A stretch of DNA of 28,665 nucleotides from the IMG/VR virus record IMGVR_UViG_3300020416_000043, positions 1-28,665 of that record. One strand, 5' to 3'. Position numbers and translations under genes: made by a program. Source of the DNA: a virus. Below, one piece after another: positions 3,977 through 13,700 of the stretch. The notes beneath the pieces are model-generated. The model did no database searches. It was given only the letters and a program-made list of their open reading frames with translations, and was not told the origin of the DNA. Within the stretch, counting starts at the first letter, position 1; every line of letters begins with the position of its first letter.

Positions 3977-4001
3977 CGTTACGAAGAGATTGATGTATAA
4001 T
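3973..4001 (+). promoter_or_regulatory. Near-consensus sigma70 promoter
   Basis: TTGACG (3973-3978), a 17-base spacer and TATAAT (3996-4001) match the bacterial housekeeping promoter except for one base. The -35 overlaps the stop codon of the AbrB-like gene. The ATG of the glycosyltransferase follows 22 bases after the -10. It should be read by host RNA polymerase early in infection, unlike the late promoters before gp25 and gp8. Confidence 0.85.
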
Positions 4002-4023
4002 ACAAAGGTAATTACAATACGTC

Positions 4024-4776
4024 ATGGCAAAAGGATTTACAGTTAAAGCAAAGACTCCTACTACAAAAGCACCAGAGTGGGATTATGCCAAGGCAAAAGA
4101 AATGATCAAAGGTAAGACAGTGGTGTTCTGTCTACCTGGAAGAGGTGTATCATATACCTTCTTGAAATCTTTTGTTCAACTTTGTTTTGATTTGGTACAA
4201 AGTGGTGCTTCAATACAAATTTCACAGGATTATAGTTCTATGGTGAACTTCGCAAGATGTAAGTGTCTTGGTGCGAACGTTCTACGTGGACCTAATCAAT
4301 TACCTTGGGATGGAAAACTTAATTATGATTATCAGTTATGGATTGATAGTGATATAGTATTCAGTCCTGAGAAGTTCTGGCAATTAGTTCTTATGGAGAA
4401 AGATATTGCTGGTGGTTGGTATGTTACAGAGGATGGAAGAACTACTTCTGTTGCACACTGGTTAGAGGAAGAAGACTTCAGAAAGTCTGGTGGTGTTATG
4501 AATCATGAAACTACTGAAAGTATTACTAAGCGTAAGAAGCCTTTCACTGTAGACTACACTGGTTTTGGTTGGTTATTAATCAAGAAAGGTGTATTTGAAG
4601 ATGAAGGTATGCCTTATCCTTGGTTTGCTCCTAAGATGCAAGTCTTTGAATCAGGTGAAGTACAGGATATGTGTGGAGAAGATGTGAGTTTCTGCCTAGA
4701 TGCTAAGGAAGCAGGCTTTGATATTTGGTGTGATCCACGTATTAGAGTTGGTCACGAGAAGACAAGGGTGATTTAG
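4024..4776 (+). CDS. GT-A fold glycosyltransferase, 250 aa
   Basis: The protein has the layout of a compact GT-A glycosyltransferase. The N-terminal Rossmann-like half starts at KTVVFCLPGRG (residues 31-41), and NFARCKCLG (75-83) follows. The metal/nucleotide-sugar DxD motif is WIDSD (D108, D110), and the C-terminal acceptor/catalytic region is GEDVSFCLDAKEAGFDIWCDPRIRVGHE (218-245), typical of family-2-like enzymes. It should transfer a sugar from a nucleotide-sugar donor; the acceptor (DNA base, virion protein or host glycan) cannot be inferred. No membrane segment or signal peptide is present, so it is cytosolic. It is driven by its own sigma70 promoter, and the following gene starts at the base after its TAG, so the two are probably co-transcribed. 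Confidence 0.85.
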   Translation: MAKGFTVKAKTPTTKAPEWDYAKAKEMIKGKTVVFCLPGRGVSYTFLKSFVQLCFDLVQSGASIQISQDYSSMVNFARCKCLGANVLRGPNQLPWDGKLNYDYQLWIDSDIVFSPEKFWQLVLMEKDIAGGWYVTEDGRTTSVAHWLEEEDFRKSGGVMNHETTESITKRKKPFTVDYTGFGWLLIKKGVFEDEGMPYPWFAPKMQVFESGEVQDMCGEDVSFCLDAKEAGFDIWCDPRIRVGHEKTRVI

Positions 4777-4953
4777 ATGTCAGGCGAAACGTACACTGTT
4801 TATATTAATGGTAAAGAGAAGTTCAATTCTCTGACTAGAATGGAGTACTTCGATCTTATGGAGGATCTGTCGATAGAATTTTATCAGACAGGTACTCCAC
4901 ATCCAAACGACATCTCTTATAAAATTAACAAGGAGAAGAACAATGACTACTAA
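4777..4953 (+). CDS. Conserved cyanophage-type hypothetical protein, 58 aa
   Basis: ATG 4777 immediately follows the TAG of the glycosyltransferase, and the frame ends at TAA 4951, overlapping the next gene by 11 bases. The product (ETYTVYINGKEKFNSLTRME, then YFDLMEDLSIEFYQTGTPHP) predicts a beta-hairpin followed by one amphipathic helix and a short tail. The pattern xYTVYxNGKxxFxxLT...YFxxMEDLxxxFYxTGxPHP resembles small proteins I recall from T4-like cyanophages with no known function. An AAGGAG lies inside its 3' end and serves the following gene. Confidence 0.7.
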   Translation: MSGETYTVYINGKEKFNSLTRMEYFDLMEDLSIEFYQTGTPHPNDISYKINKEKNNDY

Positions 4954-5143
4954 GTCATCACTAACCGTTGAAAAGGTTATTAAATATGTCAAAGAAAAGT
5001 GGGGACTCTTTGGTATAAGCACATTAGTAATTTTTGTGCTACAATTACTGTCTACTAAGATATTACTCTCAGTTTTATTAGGTATAGTAGTCACGGCACT
5101 ATTACCATCAGACACAATCGCAAAGGTCACTAAGAAAAAGTAA
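4943..5143 (+). CDS. Small membrane protein, 66 aa
   Basis: The start is set by AAGGAGAAGAACA directly before ATG 4943, inside the end of the preceding gene, so the two are coupled. After a charged N terminus (residues 1-20, VEKVIKYVKEKWG) there is a long hydrophobic stretch, GISTLVIFVLQLL (24-36) and KILLSVLLGIVVTALL (39-54), interrupted only by STK. It then ends in a basic tail (IAKVTKKK). It can span the membrane twice as a hairpin or once as a long helix. Size and charge recall holins or membrane-modifying phage peptides, but holins are a guess. It lies between a cytosolic small protein and a basic protein just before the baseplate genes. Confidence 0.7.
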   Translation: MTTKSSLTVEKVIKYVKEKWGLFGISTLVIFVLQLLSTKILLSVLLGIVVTALLPSDTIAKVTKKK

Positions 5144-5144
5144 C

Positions 5145-5291
5145 ATGGCAAAAGCAAAAACAGGTACATGGGGAACCGTTGAGTTGGAATCGACCCCGAA
5201 AAAGACTCGACAAGGGCAAGGAAAACACACGAAATATGCCGCAACCTCCCGTAACTCGGCTCGAAAGAAGTCTAGAGGGCAGGGAAAATAG
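5145..5291 (+). CDS. Small, highly basic protein, 48 aa
   Basis: ATG 5145 follows the previous TAA by one base. The protein is rich in Lys, Arg, Gly and Gln, with two related blocks, TRQGQGKHTKY (21-31) and KKSRGQGK (41-48), and an N-terminal AKAKTGTWGTVEL. I recall similar basic proteins ending in RGQGK from T4-like cyanophages, without a function. The composition suggests RNA or DNA binding or a packaged internal protein; this is an inference. It is the last gene before a terminator that separates this group from the late baseplate genes. Confidence 0.7.
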   Translation: MAKAKTGTWGTVELESTPKKTRQGQGKHTKYAATSRNSARKKSRGQGK

Positions 5292-5304
5292 AAGAAAACC
5301 CCCG

Positions 5305-5331
5305 AAAGCGTCTCGAAAGAGGCGTTTTTTT
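5305..5331 (+). terminator. Rho-independent terminator with GAAA loop
   Basis: CGTCTC (5309-5314) pairs with GAGGCG (5319-5324), with one T-G pair, across a GAAA tetraloop. AAA/TTT extends the base and T7 follows. It differs in sequence from the terminators of the small-gene array and has no 19-base motif before it. Confidence 0.85.
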
Positions 5332-5369
5332 AATAAATAGAGTATTAATTCATATTTCCGACATAAATA
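5331..5369 (+). promoter_or_regulatory. Two T4-type late promoter boxes before gp25
   Basis: TAATAAATA at 5331-5339 and CATAAATA at 5362-5369 both match the NATAAATA late-promoter -10 recognised in T4-type phages by the gp55-type sigma factor. They lie about 53 and 22 bases before the gp25 ATG, just after a terminator, as expected for the start of the late baseplate operon. Confidence 0.75.
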
Positions 5370-5391
5370 AATCAGGAAAAACTCTAATTCA

Positions 5392-5793
5392 ATGGCAGTT
5401 ACTCGGATATCAAGAGCATTTAAAGATATTAGTCTATCTTTTGACAGACATCCAGTGACTAATGACCTGTTAGTCCTTAAAAATGAGAATGCAATTAAGA
5501 AGGCTGTAAGGAATTTGGTACAAACAATACCAACCGAAAGATTCTTTAATTCTCTCTTAGGTTCTGAGGTTCGTTCTAAGTTATTTGACCTATGTGATTA
5601 TGGTACTGCATCGTCAATACAGCGTGAAATAGAGATTACACTACAAAACTTTGAACCAAGAATAGATGATGTAAGTATTGAGGTATTACCAAGGCCAGAT
5701 ACGAATGAATTTGAAGTTGATGTCTTTTTTAATATTGTAGGACAAGATTTTCCAACCCAAGAATTTACGTTTATGCTAGAAGCAACAAGATAA
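5392..5793 (+). CDS. gp25: Baseplate wedge subunit gp25, 133 aa
   Basis: This is the GPW/gp25 family protein of contractile tails, which sits in the inner baseplate next to the sheath and helps start sheath assembly. Length is normal for the family (T4 gp25 is about 132 aa). Characteristic parts are the LVQTIPTERFFNSLLGSEV helix region (residues 42-60), FEPRI (87-91) and the C-terminal beta strands EFEVDVFFNIVG (106-117). The start follows two late promoter boxes. Only one base separates its TAA from the ATG of gp6, so the two are co-translated from one mRNA. Confidence 0.93.
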   Translation: MAVTRISRAFKDISLSFDRHPVTNDLLVLKNENAIKKAVRNLVQTIPTERFFNSLLGSEVRSKLFDLCDYGTASSIQREIEITLQNFEPRIDDVSIEVLPRPDTNEFEVDVFFNIVGQDFPTQEFTFMLEATR

Positions 5794-5794
5794 T

Positions 5795-7720
5795 ATGCCT
5801 TTTACCAAGTACACAAACCTCGATTTTGATCAAATTAAAGAATCGATAAAAGATTATCTTCGTGCAAACTCAGATTTTACTGATTTTGACTATGAAGGGT
5901 CGAATATGTCGGTTATAATTGATACTCTGGCATATAATACTTACATTACTGCATTTAACTCTAATATGACTGTTAATGAATCCTTCTTGGATTCAGCAGT
6001 ATTACGTGAAAATGTAGTATCATTAGCAAGAAATATAGGGTATGTACCACGTTCTAGGACTGCTTCTACAGCAAATATAGCGTTTGAGGTTGGTGTAAGC
6101 ACTGCTACTCCTACAGCGACCTTACAGGCAGGTCTGGTGTGTGTTGGTGCTCAAGAAGATACTACATATACATTCTCTATACCTGAAAGTATTACATCAA
6201 ATGTTGATAGTGTAACTGGAATTGCCACCTTTGGTACTGGTACTGATCCAATTACAGTCTATGAAGGTACATATGTAAGGAATCAATTCACAGTAGATGG
6301 GTCATTAGACCAGAGATTTGTACTAGATAATCCATTTATTGACACTGCTACTATCGTAGTTTACGTGAAAGGTGTAGGAGATGTTGGAATTGGACCAGAA
6401 TATAAGAAAATTGACAATATTATAGGTATTACTAACACATCTGAGACATATTTGTTACAAGAGATACAAGATGAGAAGTATGAATTACTCTTTGGTGATG
6501 GTATTTTTGGTAAAAAATTAGAAGATGGTAATGAAATTACTGTAGATTATATCCTCACAAATGGAAAATCGGGTAATGGACCTGCTAATTTCTCTTATAC
6601 AGGTAGTATAAGTGATTCTTTAGGTAATTTACTTACAATAAACTCTACTCCTGCCATAACAACCGTACAAGGTGCCATTAATGGTGGTGATATTGAACCA
6701 ATCGATTCTGTTAAATACTTCGCTCCTAGACTGTATTCTGCACAATATAGAGCAGTTACAGCAAGAGATTATGAATCAATAATACAAACAATCTATCCAA
6801 ATACTGAATCAGTCTCTGTTGTGGGTGGTGAGGAGTTAGATCCACCACAATTTGGTACAGTTCTACTTACAATTAAGCCAAAAAATGGTGATACAGTATC
6901 TGATTTTGATAAGGAACAAATCCTTACTAAATTGAAGTCATATTCACTTGCTGGTATTAATCAGAAGATATTAGATCTTAAGGTACTTTATGTTGAGGTT
7001 GATAGTTTTGTTTACTACAATACTGCTGCAGTTGAGAAAGCAAGTGATCTTAAGACTAGAGTTATGGATGGATTGACTACATATGCTGATTCAAATGATA
7101 TTAATAAGTTTGGTGGTAGATTTAAATATAGTAAAGTATTGAATATTATTGATGGTATTGATAAAGGAATTACTTCTAACATTACTAGAGTTACAATTAG
7201 AAGAAATTTAAAGGCAGTTTTAAATACATTTGCCCAATATGAACTCTGTTTTGGTAATAAATTCCATATTAATCCAAAAGGATTAAATATTAAGAGTACT
7301 GGTTTTAAAGTTGCTGGAAACTCCAATCTTCTTTATCTAACAGATATACCTAAAAAAGATCTAGATGGGAATTTAGATGGTAGTAATATGGGTGATATTG
7401 CTATTGTTAGAGAAGATTTACAAACTGGTGATAAAGTAGTAGTTGTTAAATCAGCTGGAACTGTAGATTATTTTAAAGGAGAAGTTATTTTAACAACTAT
7501 TAATATAACAGAAACGAGCAGAATTAATAATATTATAGAAATTCAAGCAGTTCCAGAGTCTAATGATGTTCTTGGACTTAAGGATTTATACCTTGTTTTT
7601 GACATTTCTAATAGTACGATAAATATGGTTAAAGACACCATCACTTCTGGTGAACAAATATCGGGTGTTGGTTATAAAGTTACTTCAAGTTATACAAACG
7701 GAGATTTAATAAGAGGATGA
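5795..7720 (+). CDS. gp6: Baseplate wedge subunit gp6, 641 aa
   Basis: It matches T4 gp6 in length (about 660 aa), position and sequence character. The N-terminal block has DFTDFDYEGSNMSVIIDTLA (residues ~29-48) and ESFLDSAVLRENVVSLARNI (~67-86), typical of the gp6/baseplate J-like family. A central beta-rich part contains YELLFGDGIFGKKLEDGNEI, and a J-like part contains APRLYSAQYRAVTARDYESI (~309-328). gp6 forms the ring that ties the six wedges together around the hub. The gene ends in TGA overlapping the next ATG (ATGA at 7717-7720), implying translational coupling to the giant gp7-position protein. Confidence 0.93.
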   Translation: MPFTKYTNLDFDQIKESIKDYLRANSDFTDFDYEGSNMSVIIDTLAYNTYITAFNSNMTVNESFLDSAVLRENVVSLARNIGYVPRSRTASTANIAFEVGVSTATPTATLQAGLVCVGAQEDTTYTFSIPESITSNVDSVTGIATFGTGTDPITVYEGTYVRNQFTVDGSLDQRFVLDNPFIDTATIVVYVKGVGDVGIGPEYKKIDNIIGITNTSETYLLQEIQDEKYELLFGDGIFGKKLEDGNEITVDYILTNGKSGNGPANFSYTGSISDSLGNLLTINSTPAITTVQGAINGGDIEPIDSVKYFAPRLYSAQYRAVTARDYESIIQTIYPNTESVSVVGGEELDPPQFGTVLLTIKPKNGDTVSDFDKEQILTKLKSYSLAGINQKILDLKVLYVEVDSFVYYNTAAVEKASDLKTRVMDGLTTYADSNDINKFGGRFKYSKVLNIIDGIDKGITSNITRVTIRRNLKAVLNTFAQYELCFGNKFHINPKGLNIKSTGFKVAGNSNLLYLTDIPKKDLDGNLDGSNMGDIAIVREDLQTGDKVVVVKSAGTVDYFKGEVILTTINITETSRINNIIEIQAVPESNDVLGLKDLYLVFDISNSTINMVKDTITSGEQISGVGYKVTSSYTNGDLIRG

Positions 7721-10700
7721 TCACAACTGGGTTTGATAAGAAGGTAAAAATACAGCAGATTATTGATAATCAGCTTCCTGAGTTTGTATTATCTGAAAGT
7801 CCTAAGGCTGTTGATTTTTTAAAACAATATTATATTTCTCAGGAATTTCAAGGTGGTACTGTTGATCTTACTGATAATTTAAATGAATATTTAAAATTAG
7901 ATAATTTTACCGATAAAATAGTTAATTCTGGAACTACTCTTTCCGTAGGTATTGGTACTGCAGATACTACAATAAATGTTGAAAGTACAAAAGGATTTCC
8001 TAGTGAATATGGTCTATTTAAGGTAGACAGTGAAATTTTTACATATACTGGTATAACAACCAATACCTTTACTGGTTGTCAACGTGGATTTAGTGGAATT
8101 ACCACATATCATGCACCAAATAATCCAGGAGAATTGGTGTTCACAAACTCTGATTCTGCTGCACATGCTCAGAATTCAGTTGTTCATAATTTAAGTGCAT
8201 TATTCTTAAAAGAATTTTATAAGAAAATCAAGGCACAATTAACTCCAGGGTTAGAAGATACTCCATTTGTTACTGGCCTTGATGCTGGAAATTTCATAAA
8301 AGAAGCTAGATCCTTATACCAATCTAAAGGAACTGAGGAATCTTTTAGGATTTTATTTAATGTTTTATACGGAATTGATCCAAAAATCGTTGATTTGGAG
8401 CAATTTTTAATTAAACCATCATCTGCTCAGTTTATTAGACGAGAACTCGTACTTGCAGAGCAAATTTCAGGCAACCCTAATAATCTAGTTGGTCAAACAC
8501 TTAGAAAATCCACTGATTCTGGTACACAAGCATCAGTATCAGAAGTTGAAATTGTTACTAGAGGTGCAAAATCTTATTATAAGATAGGTTTATTTGTTGG
8601 ATATAACGATCAAGATCTAATTCAAGGTACATTTACCATTCCAGGTAAGACAAAGGTTATTGGACCAGTTTCTATAGGGTCATCTGTTATTACTGTAGAC
8701 TCTACAATAGGATTTGGGGTAACAGGAACTGTTATATCTGGTCTTAATACTGCAATTTCTTACACAGATAAGACAATTAATCAATTCTTAGGATGTACTA
8801 ATGTAGGATCTGCAATTACTACAACTTCAGATTTGAGGGCTGATGAAGTATATTTTGGATATGAGAACGGAGATCTGACTAAAAAGACTGAGGTACGTAT
8901 AACGGGAGTTATATCAAAATTTGTTCCTGTTTCTGATATTAAATTAACAAATGAAGGTGAGGAAATTGTTGTTAAAAACCTTGGTGAGAGTATATTAAAT
9001 CCAGAAATAAATGCAACTAAAAAGCAAATTCTTGCTAATTCATGGATTTATAACACTGCTTCAAGATATCAAATTAAGGAATGGTCTGGTTCAATATACA
9101 CTTTATACTCTGAAATAGATAAATCCAGCTTAAAAGTAGGTGATAATGTTGATATTGTGCGTCGTGGGGAGCAAAATGTTGTTGCAACAGGTAAAATTGG
9201 TAATGTTCCAACCAATAAAACTATAAGAATTGATAATTTTACACTTCTTCCAGGAATATCTCCTTTACCAGAGACAGTAAACAGTGAATATGATGTTAGA
9301 AGACAAATTAATAAGGCAACAAGTTCTGGTATAGAAATTGATTATGGTCAAAATATTCTTACATCAGATATTACTAATGTATATAATGATGATGATAAAA
9401 ATATTTACGTAGCATCCAATTCATTACCATCATATGATATAAATGTATCTCTTGCATCAACAACTATACCAACCTCAACTGATATGGTTGTGGCTGGATA
9501 TTTACAAGATCAAGATACTACTACATTAAGATATAATATTTTATCTTTCCCTGCACCTGTTCCATTTATTACAGGAGACGCTGTATATTATTCTCCAGAT
9601 TCAGATTCTATAGATGGATTGGAAGAAGGAACCTATTATGTTAAAATATTATCACAACCTAACCAAATTAAGATATATCCATCTAGATCTTTTATAATAC
9701 CAGATGCTGATGGTAGAGAAAAAAATATACAATTATTATCATCTACTGGTAATCATACATTTACACTTAATAAACAACAAAATAGAAAAATTAGTGCTCA
9801 AGGATTATTAAAGAAATTTCCAATAGAAACTAATATTAAGTCTGGAAAATCCACTAAAACTGAATCTGGGGCAACAGGAATGCTAGTTAATGGCGTTCAA
9901 ATTGCCAATTATAAAACTGATGATAATATATTTTATGGTCCAATAACACATATAGATGTTTTAAATGGTGGAACTGGGTATGATGTAATTAATCTTCCAG
10001 ATATTGTTGTATCTGCTGCAGATACAATCAGTACAGGTGGTATAGGAAATACGGCTAAAATTCAACCAGTAATTAGTGGTAGTGTTGAAGATATTCTAAT
10101 AGATCCTCAAGATTATGATATTGAACGTGTATTATCTGCTAATATTTCGGGTGGTAATGGTGATGGTGCTGTATTAGAACCAGTATTAACTAAAAGATTC
10201 AGAGATGTATTTTTTGATGCTCGTTTGAGTAATCGAGGTGGTGGTGTTGATCTTACAGATGATACAATAACCTTTATAGGTCAGCATAACTTATCTAATG
10301 GACAAGTATTGATTTATAATAGTAATGGAAATAGTGCTCTTAGTATTGGTGAAGTAAGTAATAATGCAAATCAGAATAAATTTTTACAATCAGGAAACAA
10401 ATATTGGCCAAAAATAGTTAATTCTTCTACAATTAAATTATATCCAACTGAATCTGACTATAATGCAGGTATTAATACTGTTGGATTTACATCATTTACA
10501 AATACTGGTACTCAAAAATTTAGAATTTATGAAAGTAAAGATACATTATATGCACTTAAAGTAATCAATCCAGGTAAAGGATACACAAATAGAAAATTAA
10601 TTGTTGGTGAAACAGGTATTTCTACAGTTACATCAACAGTTAATTTTGAAAATCATGGATTTAATGATGGTGATAAGATATTATATTCTACTGCTGGTAC

Positions 10701-13700
10701 GGTAATTTCTGGATTAACAGCAAAAACTGGAATTACAACAACAAGTAATCAATATCAGGTTATTAAGGTTGATGATCATGCTTTCCAACTTGCTGATGCT
10801 GGAATTGCTGGAACAATAACATCAAATTATGTAAGAAAAAATTATATTAAATTTGGATCTAATGGGGTTGGATTACAAAATTTTGAATATCCACCTGTAG
10901 AACTTAATTTAGATATTGAGTATTCTGGTGAAGTTGGTATAATAACGGCTGTTCCTGTTGTTCGTGGATCTATTATTGATACTTATGTTTATGATGGTGG
11001 AACTGGATATGGTAGTACTGTATTAAATCTTGAAAGAAAACCAATAATAACAATTAAAAATGGAAAAGATGCCTCATTAAAACCAATTATTACTAATAAT
11101 GCAATAGGTATTGGGACAACTAGTGGGTCTATAACTGCAATTGATATACAATTTGGTGGAAGAGAATATAGTTCTGCTCCTACATTAGAAGTTGTTGGTG
11201 ATGGTATTGGTGCTAAATTAAGAGCAGATATTACTAATGGTAAGATTACTGATGTTACTATAATTAATCCTGGTATTAATTACACTCAAAATAATACATC
11301 TATAAAAGTTATTGCAGCAGGATCTAATGCTATTTTAGATTCTCATGTTAGGAAATTAACTATTAATAACTTTGATGGAAATATATCTGGTTTATTAGAT
11401 TCGGATAAGGGAATTGGATATTCATATATTGGATATTCAACTTCTATTGGTTCTGTAGAATTTGGTGATACTGGAGCAGATCATTCACCAATTATTGGAT
11501 GGGCATATGACGGTAATCCAATTTATGGTCCATATGGACATACAGATCCATCTGATAGAAACTCACCGATAAGAATTTTAAGAAGTGGTTATACTAATAC
11601 TAGTGGAATTGTTAGTGATAGGCCAATTGGATTTAATCCTGGATTCTTTGTAGAGGATTATACTTTTGATAATTCTGGTGATTTGGATGAAAATAATGGT
11701 ATTTTCACTAAAACTCCTGAATATCCACAGGGTGCTTATGTATATGTTGCAGGTATTAATAGTATTAGTACTTTGCCAGAATTTCCTTATTTCATAGGAG
11801 ATACTTATAGATCTGAACCAGTTAGTGATAATTTCTTAATAAATCAGAATAATTTTGATTTTGGGTCATCATCTTTAATAAGAAACACCCTTCCATATAA
11901 AGTATCAGACAAATATGCAGATAATGATTATCTAATTGAATCTAATGAAGCAATAGAACAAATCTCTTTAGTAGAATCTGTTAAGAAAGGATCTGTAGAT
12001 TCATTTGATATTGTTGAAGGTGGAACTGGATATAAAGTTGGTGAAGTTGCTAAATTTACCACTAATAGTGGAATTGGTGGTGGATTAAATGCTACTGTTA
12101 GTACTATAACTGGTAAATCAATTCTTAATATTCAAACAAATATTGATACTTATCAAGATGTAGTAATGGTATGGGATAGTCCTAATCAAATATCTGGATA
12201 TATTTCAACATCTCATGCATTTAATGAAACTGATAATTTAACGATTTCTGGAGTATCAACTTTTATAAAATCATTAACTGACACTCATTCAATTGGTATA
12301 GTTACAGATAGAACTGTAATAACAAAAGATATTGTTGCAAATGCAACTGCAGGAATTATAACTGACATATATGTATCTCATATACCAGATAATGTCTCTG
12401 TAGGTAGTAGTATAGGCATTGGAACAGAGAAGTTACTAGTACTTAATACATTTGATGATAATAAGGTAATAAGGGTCAAGAGGGGCGTTGTAGGTTCTGC
12501 ACACACAGCTTCAACTTTAGTTGATTTAATCCCAAGTTATTTCACATTACCAGTAGAATCTCCATATTTTGAATCTAAAGTAGATGATATTGTTTATTTC
12601 AATCCTTCACAAGCACTTGGTGTTGGTACAATAGCTGGTATTGGATCGACAAGTCCATATACTATTGGTGAAGTGCAATTTACTGCATCTACACCTACAC
12701 AATCCATATACTTACCAAATCATCCATTTAAAACCAATCAAAAAGTAATACTTACAAAAGGTACTTCGGCTTTACAAGTATCAAATACTGGTGCTACTGC
12801 ATTTGGTATTCCAATGTCTGGTTCAGATCAGATTCTTTATGTTATTAAAAAATCTAAAGATTATATTGGAGTTACTACTGAAGTTGGATTAACAACATCT
12901 ACAGACGGTCTATTTTTCCATACTAAAGGTTCTAATGAGTTTGAATATTCTATAAAATCTGATTATACTCAAGTAACAGCAAAAGTACAGAAGATTGATG
13001 CAAAAGTAACTCTTACTACTCCACATAGTATGTCTTATGGTGATATTGTACATATCACTGCAAATTCTGATCAATCTGTTGGAATTGGTACTTCAATATC
13101 TGTTAAATTGAAGTATAAGAATGAGACTTTATTAGTAAATCCAGTATTATTTGCTGCATCTAATGTTAGTTCAACAACTAATCAAATTACACTTGCTGCA
13201 CATGGATTTAAAACAGGAGATAAAGTTTTTTATAGTGCAAATACTGCTATAGGAAATTTATCAAAAGATACTGCATATTTTGTTTATAGAGTAGATGATG
13301 ATAATATTCAATTGGGAGAAACTAATTATGATGTGGTTAGTTTCCCACCAACAGTAATAAACTTTAGTAGTACTGGTGGATCTTCTCAAGAATTGGCTTT
13401 AATTAATCCACCAATACCAGTAATTAATAATAATGATTTAACATTTGATACATCAGATAGTTCTCTTAATGGATATAATGTAAAGTTCTTCCATGATGCA
13501 GATTTTAATAATGAATTTGTTTCTACAGGAAGTACAGATAGTTTTAGTGTAGTTGGAGTTGGAACGTCATCTAATTTCAATTATTCTTCCACTAACCCAT
13601 CTCGTGTATACTATACATTAGAGAAATCTGGGTTTATTAGTACTGCAGATACTGAAGTAACTAATAATTCTGAAATTAATTATGTTGATAGTACTTATAC

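Noticed and set aside
4780-5244. 154-codon open frame on the minus strand
   Set aside because: It overlaps three tightly packed + strand genes with clear starts and couplings; its hydrophobic composition is the mirror of those genes.
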